Below, in pieces: positions 27,963 to 36,238 of a DNA stretch of 64,000 nt (positions within the stretch are counted from its first letter, which is position 1; each line of letters starts with the position of its first letter). The stretch spans positions 1 through 64,000 of the forward strand of contig JALHRR010000007.1 of the NCBI GenBank assembly GCA_022841345.1, read 5' to 3'. The notes beneath the pieces are model-generated. The model saw nothing but the letters and a program-made list of their open reading frames with translations, did no database searches and was not told where the DNA came from. Made by a program: the position numbers and the translations under genes. Source of the stretch: Saprospiraceae bacterium (GTDB taxonomy: Bacteria > Bacteroidota > Bacteroidia > Chitinophagales > Saprospiraceae).

Positions 27963-27998
27963 TTCCATCTTTTTATTTTACAATTAATCTCAGGTATC

Positions 27999-28763
27999 AT
28001 GTCAATAAGTTCACAAGCTGAAATGTATGGAATTCAACGTGTCAGTGAGGCAGTAGCTGTGACGCTGCGTGAGATGAGATCTTTTGCCCGTCCGGGAATT
28101 TCAACTTATGAACTGGACATGTATGGAAAGTCATTGCTGGAAGGATTCGGTGCTGCATCTGCACCTTATAAAACTTATGGATTTCCGGGATATACCTGTA
28201 TCAGTGTAAACAATGAGATTGCCCATGGTATTCCGGATAAAAGGAAAATACTGCAGGAAGGAGATCTGGTTAATATTGATGTTTCTGCGGAACTGGATGG
28301 TTTTTGGGCTGATAATGGAGGTTCATTTGTGCTCGGAGAAGATATTCACGGGCACGAACCTCTCGTAGATGCCTCAAAACGCATTTTAAAGTTAGCCTTA
28401 GCCCAAATTAAAGCTGGAATGAAAATAGCTGAACTGGGAAGAATCATTCAGACTGAAGCCCGAAAATCAGGCTTCAAAGTAATCAAGAACCTTGTAGGAC
28501 ATGGTGTAGGCCGGAGCTTGCATGAAGAACCAAAAGAAATTCCCTGCTATTTTGACCGCTACAATACAAAGCGATTTAAAAGGAACTCAGTAGTAGCAAT
28601 TGAGACATTCATATCTACCGGAACCTCCTTTGCAAGGGATAAGGGCGATGGCTGGACATTTATCACAGGAGATGGCAGTTTTGTTGCGCAGCATGAGCAT
28701 ACGATCATGATAACGGATAAGCAGCCTATAATTTTTACTGAAGCGAATGGAATTTTGGCTTAA
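27999..28763 (+). CDS. map: Type I methionine aminopeptidase
   Basis: 254 aa from ATG 27999 (MSISSQAEMYGIQRVSEAVA); an in-frame ATG at 27918 would add a hydrophobic stretch that this cytoplasmic enzyme lacks and would place the promoter in the coding region. Metal ligands are visible: the two Asp of NIDVSAELDGFWADNGG, His of GHGVGRSLHEEP, Glu of VVAIETFIS and Glu of QHEHTIMIT. It removes the N-terminal methionine from new proteins. It is not in the usual ribosomal-protein operon; a second, housekeeping copy may exist elsewhere (inference). Confidence 0.9.
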   Translation: MSISSQAEMYGIQRVSEAVAVTLREMRSFARPGISTYELDMYGKSLLEGFGAASAPYKTYGFPGYTCISVNNEIAHGIPDKRKILQEGDLVNIDVSAELDGFWADNGGSFVLGEDIHGHEPLVDASKRILKLALAQIKAGMKIAELGRIIQTEARKSGFKVIKNLVGHGVGRSLHEEPKEIPCYFDRYNTKRFKRNSVVAIETFISTGTSFARDKGDGWTFITGDGSFVAQHEHTIMITDKQPIIFTEANGILA

Positions 28764-28905
28764 GTATTGAAGAGTACCTGCGTTCCTTCAGATTGAAATT
28801 AGCCAGATCAAAACTTCAGGGAAAAGTAACGATTAAAAATATTCTATAATTGAAATTCATAGCAACTTCAATCTTTTCTCTGAGGCCAAATTCTCAGTAA
28901 CTATG

Positions 28906-28913
28906 TATATTTG
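28906..28913 (+). promoter_or_regulatory. -7 promoter element of toxin-antitoxin unit
   Basis: TATATTTG, 60 bases before the antitoxin ATG. Confidence 0.5.
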
Positions 28914-28972
28914 ACAAGGGTTATATGTAGGATGTATGAGATGTGAATATTTATTACTCTTAAATATATACT

Positions 28973-29185
28973 ATGAAAAGGGTGGTTCTAAATATCGAGA
29001 ATAGCAAATACAATTTTTTTATCGAGCTGATGAGAAGTTTGGATTTCGTTCATATTGAAGAAGATAGCGGGGATTCAAAAGAAGAGATTGTTGCCAATCT
29101 GACACAAGCATTTAAAGACCTTAAGCTTTACAAAGAAGGCAAATTGAAAACCACTCCGGCACAAGAGTTCCTCAATGAGTTATAA
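28973..29185 (+). CDS. Antitoxin-like small protein of a RelE/ParE-type module
   Basis: 70 aa: an N-terminal strand/helix part (MKRVVLNIENSKYNFFIELM) and an acidic, helical C-terminus (EEIVANLTQAFKDLKLYKEG), similar in size and build to short Bacteroidota antitoxins encoded before RelE-like toxins. The toxin frame begins inside the last codons (ATG at 29175, overlap of 11 bases), the usual coupling of such pairs. The antitoxin frame is intact while the toxin is interrupted. No DNA-binding domain is evident. Confidence 0.75.
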   Translation: MKRVVLNIENSKYNFFIELMRSLDFVHIEEDSGDSKEEIVANLTQAFKDLKLYKEGKLKTTPAQEFLNEL

Positions 29186-29504
29186 TATAAATCTCTCTGA
29201 CCATTTTCAAAGGGAAGCAAAGAGGCTCTTAAAAAAATATCCGACTCTAAAAGATGAACTCAAAGACCTGTTTGAAAAATTGTGAGTTAACCCTACATTA
29301 GGTATTCCAATTGGTAGAAATGTCTATAAAATCCGCATTGAGATTGGTTCAAAAGGCAAAGGTAAATCCGGTGGGGGAAGGGTCATTACTTATGTGCATA
29401 TTGATAGCATCACTGTTGTCTTGCTATCCATTTACAACAAAGGTGAAAAAGAAATTATTTCCGAAAAGGAAATCATTGAATTGCTTGAACCATATATGAA
29501 ATAG
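29175..29504 (+). pseudogene. RelE/ParE-family toxin interrupted by an in-frame TGA
   Basis: Reading from ATG 29175 gives 36 codons (SYNINLSDHFQREAKRLLKK ... KDLFEKL), a TGA at 29283-29285, then 72 further sense codons in the same frame (NPTLGIPIGRNVYKIRIEI, KGKSGGGRVITYVHI, VVLLSIYNKGEKE) to TAG at 29502-29504. Both halves have the RelE-like toxin pattern, and the second holds the strands and basic residues of the active site. No frameshift is needed, so one substitution is enough to explain the break. The toxin is probably dead; it could be a recent mutation or a sequencing error. Confidence 0.85.
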
Positions 29505-29537
29505 AAAAAGCTTGCCCCTATAATCCAAAGTCAATTC

Positions 29538-29717
29538 TCAATAAATCATCACTACTCTCAAAGACCTGGTAAGTGTACTCAAATAGTAGTTATCCATAAA
29601 TTTAATACTCAAGTTTAAGTCATCAATGATCGTCTCTTTGAAAAATATCTGCTTATTTTGAGGTTTCGGACCGGGAATTTGGTTTCCTGTGTATTTATAG
29701 CAGTTAATTTCATACAT
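29538..29717 (-). pseudogene. Small minus-strand coding remnant
   Basis: A 59-codon frame starting MYEINCYKYTGNQIPGPKP. Near its end, after LSIKFMDNYYLSTLT, the natural continuation seems to be in another frame (YQVFESSDDLLRIDFGL, stop near 29517), as in a frameshifted C-terminus. Its start is 1 base from the ATG of the methyltransferase on the other strand, leaving no room for two promoters, so it is more likely a relic than an active gene. I do not recognise the family. Confidence 0.35.
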
Positions 29718-29718
29718 A

Positions 29719-31329
29719 ATGTTGTCAAAAGCAGAACAATCTATATTACGGGCAGATTTATTCAGACACCTTGACGGAATAGCGATTGCGGCTGGAGCTT
29801 ATGCATTGCACGAAAAAGGAGTCCTTAAGTATTTACTGGATGCTGGTTCTTCTGAAATCAGTGAATTGGCTGAGCAGTTTGAAGCTAATGAAGGTTATCT
29901 GAATGTGGCATTGAGAGGCCTTTGCTCTCAGGGCTGGCTGAGGCAGGAAGTGGATAATGCTCAAAATAAAGTCTATTTCTACACCATTCCGATCAGCTTC
30001 TATGCATTCAGTCTGATACCTCTTTATAAAGATGTCGTGGAGCTCATGAAATTGTCAGGACAGTTTCACAGGAGAAAATTTGAAGTGGTCCCTTTCAAGA
30101 AAATGAAGCTGATTTTTGACAGGTTTTGTTCAGATTATGGAATGGAATTGTCATCTGATCCAGACAAAAGAAAGGTACAGGAGCAGATACTGAAGCATAT
30201 TGAAGGACATCTTATAGGTCCAAGCGTAGTGCTGCTGGGTATGAATGGTATGTTTCACAAGTATTTTATGGATGCATCTTTTCGGGCAGATGAATTCCAT
30301 CAGCAGGGGGAGAGTTTTGAGGCATTATTGGATGTGTTTTTATACCTGGGGTGGTTTGCCAAGAAAAACAAGACTTTTCAATTTACGGATAAAGGTTTGT
30401 TTTATGCCAGGAGAGCGAGTGCATACGGAGTCACGGTATCTTACATTCCTACCTTCAGAATGGTGGATGAACTGATTTTTGGTGATCCTGATGTATTACG
30501 GGTTTCAGATTCAGAACCGGAAATTCATGTAGACAGAGAAATGAATGTGTGGGGTTCAGGGGGAGCACATGCTGCTTATTTCAAAAAGGTAGATGATATT
30601 ATTATTGAATTATTCAACAGGCCGATAGAAGAGCAACCAAAAGGAGTACTGGATATGGGCTGCGGCAATGGAGCATTCCTGATCCATATTTTTGAAGTGA
30701 TTGAACAGAGAACACTGAGAGGCAGACATTTGGAGGAATTTCCATTGCTATTAGTAGGGGCAGATTTCAATGAAGCAGCTTTAAAAGTTACCAGGGCTAA
30801 TCTCATTAAAGCGGATATCTGGGCAAAGGTAGTTTGGGGAGATATTGGCAGACCGGATGTTCTGGCCAGTCAGTTGTCAGATGAATATGGTATTGAATTG
30901 GGTCAATTGCTGAATGTCAGAACTTTTCTGGATCACAATAGAATATGGTCAGAAACAGCTGCGAATAAAAATCGGGTGAGTACCTCCACCGGCGCATTCG
31001 CCAGTCGGGGAGTGCGCTTAAACAACAATGAAGTAGAGGAAAATCTATTGCAACATTTCAACAAATGGGTTCCTTATATCTCCAGCTTTGGACTTCTTAT
31101 TATTGAATTGCATACAGTCAATCCGGTATTAGTAGCCGCAAATCTGGGCAAGACAGCTGCAACAGCTTATGATGCCACTCATGGATTTTCTGATCAGTAC
31201 ATAGTGGAGCCCGGAGTTTTTCTGAAGATCGCTGAAGAAGCAGGACTGTATCAGGATGAGAATTTACATGCTAGGTTCCCTGATTCTGATTTGGCAACAG
31301 TGACAGTCAATCTGCTAAAAGGCAAATAA
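29719..31329 (+). CDS. Large class I SAM-dependent methyltransferase
   Basis: 536 aa in two parts. Residues 1-130 resemble a winged-helix dimerisation region (YALHEKGVLKYLL, YLNVALRGLCSQGWL). The SAM-binding core begins at VLDMGCGNGAFLIHIF (about 311-326), with LLVGADFNEAALKVTRANL and WGDIGRPDVLASQL. Later blocks (LLNVRTFLDHNR, DATHGFSDQYIVEPGVFL) recall, from memory, the methyltransferase regions of loading modules in some polyketide synthases (AprA/GphF-like), but here the protein is free-standing and no PKS gene is near. Function unproven. A terminator follows the stop. Confidence 0.75.
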   Translation: MLSKAEQSILRADLFRHLDGIAIAAGAYALHEKGVLKYLLDAGSSEISELAEQFEANEGYLNVALRGLCSQGWLRQEVDNAQNKVYFYTIPISFYAFSLIPLYKDVVELMKLSGQFHRRKFEVVPFKKMKLIFDRFCSDYGMELSSDPDKRKVQEQILKHIEGHLIGPSVVLLGMNGMFHKYFMDASFRADEFHQQGESFEALLDVFLYLGWFAKKNKTFQFTDKGLFYARRASAYGVTVSYIPTFRMVDELIFGDPDVLRVSDSEPEIHVDREMNVWGSGGAHAAYFKKVDDIIIELFNRPIEEQPKGVLDMGCGNGAFLIHIFEVIEQRTLRGRHLEEFPLLLVGADFNEAALKVTRANLIKADIWAKVVWGDIGRPDVLASQLSDEYGIELGQLLNVRTFLDHNRIWSETAANKNRVSTSTGAFASRGVRLNNNEVEENLLQHFNKWVPYISSFGLLIIELHTVNPVLVAANLGKTAATAYDATHGFSDQYIVEPGVFLKIAEEAGLYQDENLHARFPDSDLATVTVNLLKGK

Positions 31330-31362
31330 AAAAAGTCAGCCCTCATTGAGAACCGACTTTTA
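31330..31362 (+). terminator. Terminator after methyltransferase
   Basis: Stem AAAAGTC/GACTTTT with partly paired interior, starting directly after the stop codon and followed by a T-rich run. Confidence 0.6.
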
Positions 31363-31491
31363 TATTTTTGAAAGAAAAACAATTTCAGATTATTGCTCTT
31401 CAGTTTCATTTTTGCAAATCGCCGAATACTATACTTTGCAAAAAAAAGATTCTGTAATACTCAATTTTTAAAATAAAAACGGCTGCTAAAT

Positions 31492-31521
31492 GGCTGTTCA
31501 AATCTGAAATCTGAAATCTGA
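31492..31521 (-). repeat. Heptad repeat and AACAGCC after ndk
   Basis: In ndk sense: three CAGATTT units (plus-strand AAATCTG, 31500-31520) then AACAGCC (plus-strand GGCTGTT, 31492-31498), 27 bases after the stop. Confidence 0.8.
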
Positions 31522-31525
31522 TTTC

Positions 31526-31945
31526 TTAAAACTTCTCTACTCCGGCAAAATGAAATGCTCCTTCGATTTGTGCATTTTCATCAGAGTCAGAACCGTGAAC
31601 GGCATTCTCTCCAACGTTTTTAGCGTACAAGGCTCGGATAGTTCCAGGCTCAGCTTTGGATGGATCAGTAGCACCGATCAGTTTTCTGAAATCTTCAACT
31701 GCATTTTCTTTTTCAAGGATAGCTGCAACGATTGGACCTGATGACATGAATTCTACCAGTTCTCCATAGAAAGGTCTTTCCTTGTGCACTTCGTAAAATT
31801 CTCCAGCCTTGGCAGGGCTCAATTGTGTCATTTTCATGGCAGAGATTCTGAAACCTGCTGCTGCGATTTGTGCAAGTATTGCGCCTGTATGTCCTGCTGC
31901 TACTGCATCAGGCTTAATCATTGTGAACGTTATGTTGTTAGCCAT
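31526..31945 (-). CDS. ndk: Nucleoside-diphosphate kinase
   Basis: 139 aa. N-terminal [18 protein letters not shown] and the phosphoacceptor histidine H117 in [12 protein letters not shown] are diagnostic. It transfers the terminal phosphate between nucleoside triphosphates and diphosphates in the cytoplasm. Length is normal. Single-gene unit with a clear promoter; a heptad/AACAGCC element follows the stop. Confidence 0.97.
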   Translation of the reverse strand: MANNITFTMIKPDAVAAGHTGAILAQIAAAGFRISAMKMTQLSPAKAGEFYEVHKERPFYGELVEFMSSGPIVAAILEKENAVEDFRKLIGATDPSKAEPGTIRALYAKNVGENAVHGSDSDENAQIEGAFHFAGVEKF

Positions 31946-31981
31946 AATATAAATTTATTCAATTTTTTGTTTAAAGTGGCG

Positions 31982-31989
31982 CAAAGGTA
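31982..31989 (-). promoter_or_regulatory. Promoter of ndk
   Basis: On the minus strand TACCTTTG (-7) with TTG at 32009-32011 (-33), a spacing typical for Bacteroidota. The leader is about 30 bases. Confidence 0.65.
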
Positions 31990-32050
31990 ATGATTCAGAA
32001 CTAAATCACAAGATGCATTAAATCGTAAATCGTAAATTAGTCGTAGCCCG

Positions 32051-32162
32051 GGTGATATCTTGCTCGCTGCGCTCACAAGGTGACATTCTTTGCCGGCGGA
32101 AAATGGTGACATCTCCTAAATAAATTGACTGCTACACAGCCAATTTATTTATGAGGTGAGGT
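32051..32162 (-). repeat. Hairpin mosaic 3 with GGTGACAT linkers
   Basis: On the plus strand: linkers GGTGATAT (32051-32058), GGTGACAT (32079-32086 and 32105-32112) and GGTGAGGT (32155-32162). Between them lie a TTGCTCGCTGCGCTCACAA element, a TTTGCCGGCGGAAA element and a strong hairpin at 32117-32151 (TAAATAAATTG/CAATTTATTTA, with GCT..AGC inside the loop). The same hairpin set occurs at 51924-52036. Confidence 0.8.
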
Positions 32163-32293
32163 CGAGACAGCCTTTGTGGCTGCTACGCCCCAGGCAGCTG
32201 TGCATAAGATATTGATGCAACTTCTTCCCGGATGTTCAGCTGGAGGCTGGAGCCTCACACAACTACACATCGGCCGTTGCCAGGAGCCGGTAG

Positions 32294-32394
32294 TCATAAG
32301 CCAGAAGCGGCTGTTTGGGCTGTTCAAAGGCTGTACAATTTGGCTGTTCCAATGGCTGTTTCATTCACCATTTCACCAACTCACCAATTCCACT
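32294..32394 (-). repeat. AACAGCC cluster after ilvE
   Basis: Plus-strand GGCTGTT at 32309-32315, 32318-32324, 32342-32348 and 32354-32360. Nearest ilvE the repeat unit is about 8 bases (TTTCACCA, ACTCACCA in plus sense). 32163-32293 has no coding sense. Confidence 0.75.
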
Positions 32395-33471
32395 TCAAGA
32401 AACGCTCACACTTTCTTCGATAGGAACAACCCATCCATAAGGGTCTTCAATAGTTCCATTGCGCAGAAGATTGATTTTTTCCTTGATCATGTGAGAAAGT
32501 ACAAAATTACTCTCATCCAGTTCAATGACTTTTTCTTTGTACTTGATTGTGGACACATTTGAAATCACAGCTGCTGTTCCACTTCCGAATACCTCCTGCA
32601 AGAGACCGGCATCATAGGCATCGATCAGTTCGTCTATTGTAATAGGTCTGATATCCACTTCATATCCCATATCTCCCAGAAGGGTGATGATAGAATCACG
32701 TGTAATACCTTTTAGAATGGCTCCATCAGTAAGAGGGGTGACCACCTTGCCATTAATGACAAAAAAGATATTCATTGTTCCTACTTCCTGCAAGAATTTT
32801 CTATATCTGGCATCCAGCCAAAGTATCTGATCAAATCCATTTTCGCGGGCCATTTTCATTGGGAGCATGGAAGCTGCATAGTTTCCTGCTGTCTTAGCTT
32901 CTCCGACACCGCCTTTTGCTGCACGAACAAAACGCTCATCTGCCAATAGTTTGACAGGCTTATTATAGTATGGTCCTACTGGTAGTGTCAAAATGATAAA
33001 TCTGAAAGTTGCAGAAGGTGCTACACCGATAAATTCATCCATTGCAAACATAAAAGGTCTGAGATATAATGCACTGCCTACTTTAGTGGGTATCCAGTTT
33101 TTTTCGAGTTTGACAATTTCTGTTACAGCTTGAATAAATAAATCCTCAGGTATGGTGGGCATACACATTCTCGTTGCTGAAGCATTCATACGCCTGGCAT
33201 GCATCTCCGGCCTGAACAACAATGGAACGCCATCTTCATTGATAGATGCTTTCATTCCTTCAAAAATGGATTGTCCATAATGCAAAGCCATATTTGCCGG
33301 ATTCAAAGATAAATTCTCCACAGGAACTATCCGAAGATCCTGCCACATGCCATCTTTAAAATCAGCAATGAACATATGATCAGACAAAATTTTCCCAAAA
33401 GGTATGTTGTCAAAATCAATGCTTCCAATACGACTTTCTTTTACCTGAGTTATGTTTATTGTATCTTTCAT
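32395..33471 (-). CDS. ilvE: Branched-chain amino acid aminotransferase
   Basis: 358 aa from the ATG at 33471 (MKDTINITQVKESRIGSI); a longer frame to 33522 would run through the promoter. Class IV PLP aminotransferase: the PLP lysine lies in ARYRKFLQEVGTMNIFFVI, with YGQSIFEGMKA, LYLRPFMFA, GGVGEAKTAGNYAAS and FGSGTAAVISNV. It transaminates Leu, Ile and Val in the cytoplasm. The C-terminus ends DPYGWVVPI as in the long bacterial/eukaryotic type. Confidence 0.93.
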   Translation of the reverse strand: MKDTINITQVKESRIGSIDFDNIPFGKILSDHMFIADFKDGMWQDLRIVPVENLSLNPANMALHYGQSIFEGMKASINEDGVPLLFRPEMHARRMNASATRMCMPTIPEDLFIQAVTEIVKLEKNWIPTKVGSALYLRPFMFAMDEFIGVAPSATFRFIILTLPVGPYYNKPVKLLADERFVRAAKGGVGEAKTAGNYAASMLPMKMARENGFDQILWLDARYRKFLQEVGTMNIFFVINGKVVTPLTDGAILKGITRDSIITLLGDMGYEVDIRPITIDELIDAYDAGLLQEVFGSGTAAVISNVSTIKYKEKVIELDESNFVLSHMIKEKINLLRNGTIEDPYGWVVPIEESVSVS

Positions 33472-33475
33472 GTTC

Positions 33476-33483
33476 CAAATATA
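33476..33483 (-). promoter_or_regulatory. -7 element of ilvE, leaderless arrangement
   Basis: Minus-strand TATATTTG ends only 4 bases before the ATG at 33471. If the start site lies the usual 5-7 bases downstream, the transcript begins at or next to the ATG (leaderless). Confidence 0.5.
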
Positions 33484-33594
33484 GTGAATTTTGACAATTA
33501 ATAAAATTCTGTACAGGCTCAATCAGTTGAACGTTAAAGAAATATATAATTTAATACATCAATTTATCCAAATTTAATTTTGAATTATTCCTTT

Positions 33595-34023
33595 ATGAAG
33601 TATAATATTTATCAAATAGAAAGTCAGGAAGAAGATTCTTCTAATTTGAAATTTCCGCAAAAATCTGTCCAAATCATTCTTAATCAAAAAGATAAGCTGC
33701 CTGATACTATTGAATATTTATCAAAAATCATGTCTGCGATACAACTATCCATTTTAGATGATTGTAATATACATTATGTGGACGATCAGAATAAAAATTG
33801 GTTCCATCATTTTTTGACTCAAATTGAACCATCAAAGTGTATTTTTTTTGGAGTGGATCCTGCAAAAATTGGCGTATGGTTCCAGGTTCCGGTGTATCGC
33901 TATTTTTCACTTTTGCAAAATGATTTTCTTTTTATTGATGCCCCCGATATTATAAAAACTAACAAAGAAAAGAAAAGCTTGTTTTGGGCAGAATTACAAT
34001 TGATGTTTAAAATCAAATCATGA
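33595..34023 (+). CDS. Conserved-looking protein of unknown function upstream of rdgB
   Basis: 142 aa from the ATG at 33595; a TTG at 33580 in frame is a less likely start. No signal peptide. Mixed alpha/beta sequence with FFGVDPAKIGVWFQVPVYRYF near 85-105. Size and this segment recall small DNA polymerase III psi-like subunits, but the similarity is too weak for a name. The stop overlaps the rdgB start (ATGA, 4 bases), so the two are translationally coupled. Confidence 0.65.
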   Translation: MKYNIYQIESQEEDSSNLKFPQKSVQIILNQKDKLPDTIEYLSKIMSAIQLSILDDCNIHYVDDQNKNWFHHFLTQIEPSKCIFFGVDPAKIGVWFQVPVYRYFSLLQNDFLFIDAPDIIKTNKEKKSLFWAELQLMFKIKS

Positions 34024-34628
34024 CGAACATATCACTATTCTTTGCCACCAATAATGTTCATAAAGTTGAGGAAGTAACAGCTCTTTTACCGGATTTTTTT
34101 CAGATCAGAAGTTTAGAGAGCATTGGTTGTACAGAAGATATACCTGAAAATGAGCCAACGATTGCCGGAAATGCTATTGCGAAAGCACAGTATGTGCATG
34201 ATAAATATATGGTGGATGTATTTGCGGAGGATACAGGGCTTGAAGTGGATTCTTTAGACGGAGAACCCGGTGTATATTCTGCAAGATATGCAGGCCCGCA
34301 ACGGGACAGTATAGCAAACATGCGATTATTACTCCAAAATCTGGGGGATAAAAAGAATAGAAATGCCAGATTCAGAACCTGTATGGCCTTGATTAAGGAT
34401 GGACAAATTCACTTGTTTGAAGGAATAGTGGAGGGTACAATCTCCTCAGAATTGTCAGGTAAAGAGGGATTTGGGTATGATCCGATTTTTGTGCCGGCAG
34501 GGCATTCAAAAACTTTTGCAGAAATGAGCCTGAAAGAAAAGAGTCAGATGAGTCATCGCGCCAGAGCATTGAACAAACTGATTGAGTTTCTTAGCAAAAA
34601 TCCCGACAAAAGAAATCCTCAGATTTAA
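34020..34628 (+). CDS. rdgB: XTP/dITP diphosphatase (RdgB/HAM1 family)
   Basis: 202 aa. FATNNVHKVEEV at the N-terminus, VFAEDTGLEVDSLDGEPGVYSARYAG in the middle and GFGYDPIFVPAG with KSQMSHRARAL at the end are the family signatures. It removes non-canonical purine triphosphates to protect DNA. It starts inside the stop of the upstream gene and overlaps the convergent M23 gene by 4 bases at its end. Confidence 0.95.
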   Translation: MTNISLFFATNNVHKVEEVTALLPDFFQIRSLESIGCTEDIPENEPTIAGNAIAKAQYVHDKYMVDVFAEDTGLEVDSLDGEPGVYSARYAGPQRDSIANMRLLLQNLGDKKNRNARFRTCMALIKDGQIHLFEGIVEGTISSELSGKEGFGYDPIFVPAGHSKTFAEMSLKEKSQMSHRARALNKLIEFLSKNPDKRNPQI

Positions 34629-35947
34629 GGCTTTCCGGTATTATTCTGATGCTCTTTGCAGGATACTGCCATTGCCTCGTCAAGAAAAGGCGTAGCATTC
34701 AATTTTTGCAACAGAGAATCAATATGCAATTTGTACTTAGGCAATTCAGAATCAGGCATAGGTGCTGAATTCGGAAGATTTTCTTTCAGGTGATTGACTT
34801 GTTGTCCGTTTTTCCAAAATCTGAAACAAACATGCGGGCCTGTAGCAAGTCCTGTAGAACCCACGTAACCAATGACATCGCCCTGTTTTACTCTGGAACC
34901 TGCTCTCACCCCTTTCTGAAAACGGGACATGTGGAGATACTGTGTTTCATATGTTTTATCATGTCGTATTTTCACATAATTCCCATTGCCTCTTCCAAAT
35001 TCGGCTTTCAACACCGTGCCATCTGCTACAGCCAGGATTGGCGTGCCAGTGGGTGCAGCGTAGTCAGTGCCGAGGTGAGCTTTCATCCTCCTTAATACCG
35101 GATGGAATCTGCGAAGATTATAACCTGAAGAAATTCTGCTGAATTCTAAAGGTGCTTTGAGAAATGTCTTTTTGGCAGACCTTCCGTTCTCATCATAATA
35201 TCCATCTAATTCTCCACTCTGATATTTGAACGAGTAATAGTCTTTGCCATTATTCTTAAAATATGCTGCTTTTAAATCTCCCACTCCAATTTCAACACCA
35301 TCAACAAATACTTTTTCGTAATACAATTTATACCGGTCGCCTTCCTGAAGGTGGTGAAAATCCACAGACCATGCTAATGCTTTTTCCATCTTGGATGTTA
35401 GGGCCTGATAAGCAACGATTCCCGCATCAACCATTGATTGATAAAGACTGGATCCTTTTTCAATGGTACCTGTAACTACTTCATATCTGGTATCAATCTG
35501 ACGATCTATTTTTTCAGCACACATCTGCTTGAAATCATACTGAACATATGAATATGGGCTCTCATCATATATCAGGTACAGAGGTTCTCCGCAATTTCTG
35601 GATCTGATCACCAGATATTCTTTACCTGCTCTAAGTTTCCTTGTATCGAAAACATCTTTTGTACTTTCTAGAAGTTCATGAACAATGCGGTGATCGTCAA
35701 TGCAACTCATTAAAATCTTGCTAAAAATTTCATTGTTTTTAACCTCGCGTTCGTCTGCTTCGTAATTATTGAGGTTGAATCCAAATTTCACATTGGGCCG
35801 TTCTACTTCAAATGAACTTAATTGTTCAAAAGTAATTGGCTGAAAAATGGTCTTAATATGTGGAGAGATCAGATAAAATCCCAAAGCTATGGTAGCGAAT
35901 GCCCCTGAAAAAACAAGGACAAGGCTATTGGATAGTAGTTGTTTCAA
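34625..35947 (-). CDS. M23 family metallopeptidase
   Basis: 440 aa. An N-terminal TM/signal anchor (SNSLVLVFSGAFATIALGFYL), a long middle part with an OapA/LysM-like YxLxxGDxY segment, and a C-terminal LytM domain: zinc ligands in HLGTDYAAPTGTPI (His and Asp), QYLHMSRF and GPHVCFRFW. The usual HxH pair is HVC here, with Cys in the third zinc-ligand position. I recall the HVCxRFW form from other Bacteroidota proteins, so it is probably functional. Role: cleavage of peptidoglycan cross-links in the envelope (family inference). Confidence 0.88.
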   Translation of the reverse strand: MKQLLSNSLVLVFSGAFATIALGFYLISPHIKTIFQPITFEQLSSFEVERPNVKFGFNLNNYEADEREVKNNEIFSKILMSCIDDHRIVHELLESTKDVFDTRKLRAGKEYLVIRSRNCGEPLYLIYDESPYSYVQYDFKQMCAEKIDRQIDTRYEVVTGTIEKGSSLYQSMVDAGIVAYQALTSKMEKALAWSVDFHHLQEGDRYKLYYEKVFVDGVEIGVGDLKAAYFKNNGKDYYSFKYQSGELDGYYDENGRSAKKTFLKAPLEFSRISSGYNLRRFHPVLRRMKAHLGTDYAAPTGTPILAVADGTVLKAEFGRGNGNYVKIRHDKTYETQYLHMSRFQKGVRAGSRVKQGDVIGYVGSTGLATGPHVCFRFWKNGQQVNHLKENLPNSAPMPDSELPKYKLHIDSLLQKLNATPFLDEAMAVSCKEHQNNTGKP

Positions 35948-36238
35948 ACCTAAGGTGTTTTAGTGAACATCAAGGTACTTCAAATAGGTGACGGGCGAAA
36001 TTAATGGTTCTGGATCGTTTATTCAAACATATTATACTTTAATTATCAGAGTTTTTGCAAAATTAACTTTTGAGGAGTGCTTGCGGCCCGACTAAGCACC
36101 CAATAAAATGGGTTCAATTTATTAAATACCATATATGTAAATAATTATAATATAATTAAATACAGATACTTTTTATGTTATATTTGTTTTATGTTTTTGA
36201 AAAAGTGTTCAGTGAATTATAAATGTTAATTTTGTGTA

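Noticed and set aside
29283-29285. TGA as selenocysteine codon in the RelE-like frame
   Set aside because: RelE-type toxins do not use selenocysteine and no SECIS-like hairpin is evident behind it.
29311-29499. 62-codon frame
   Set aside because: It is out of frame with the toxin reading that has clear RelE-like sequence.
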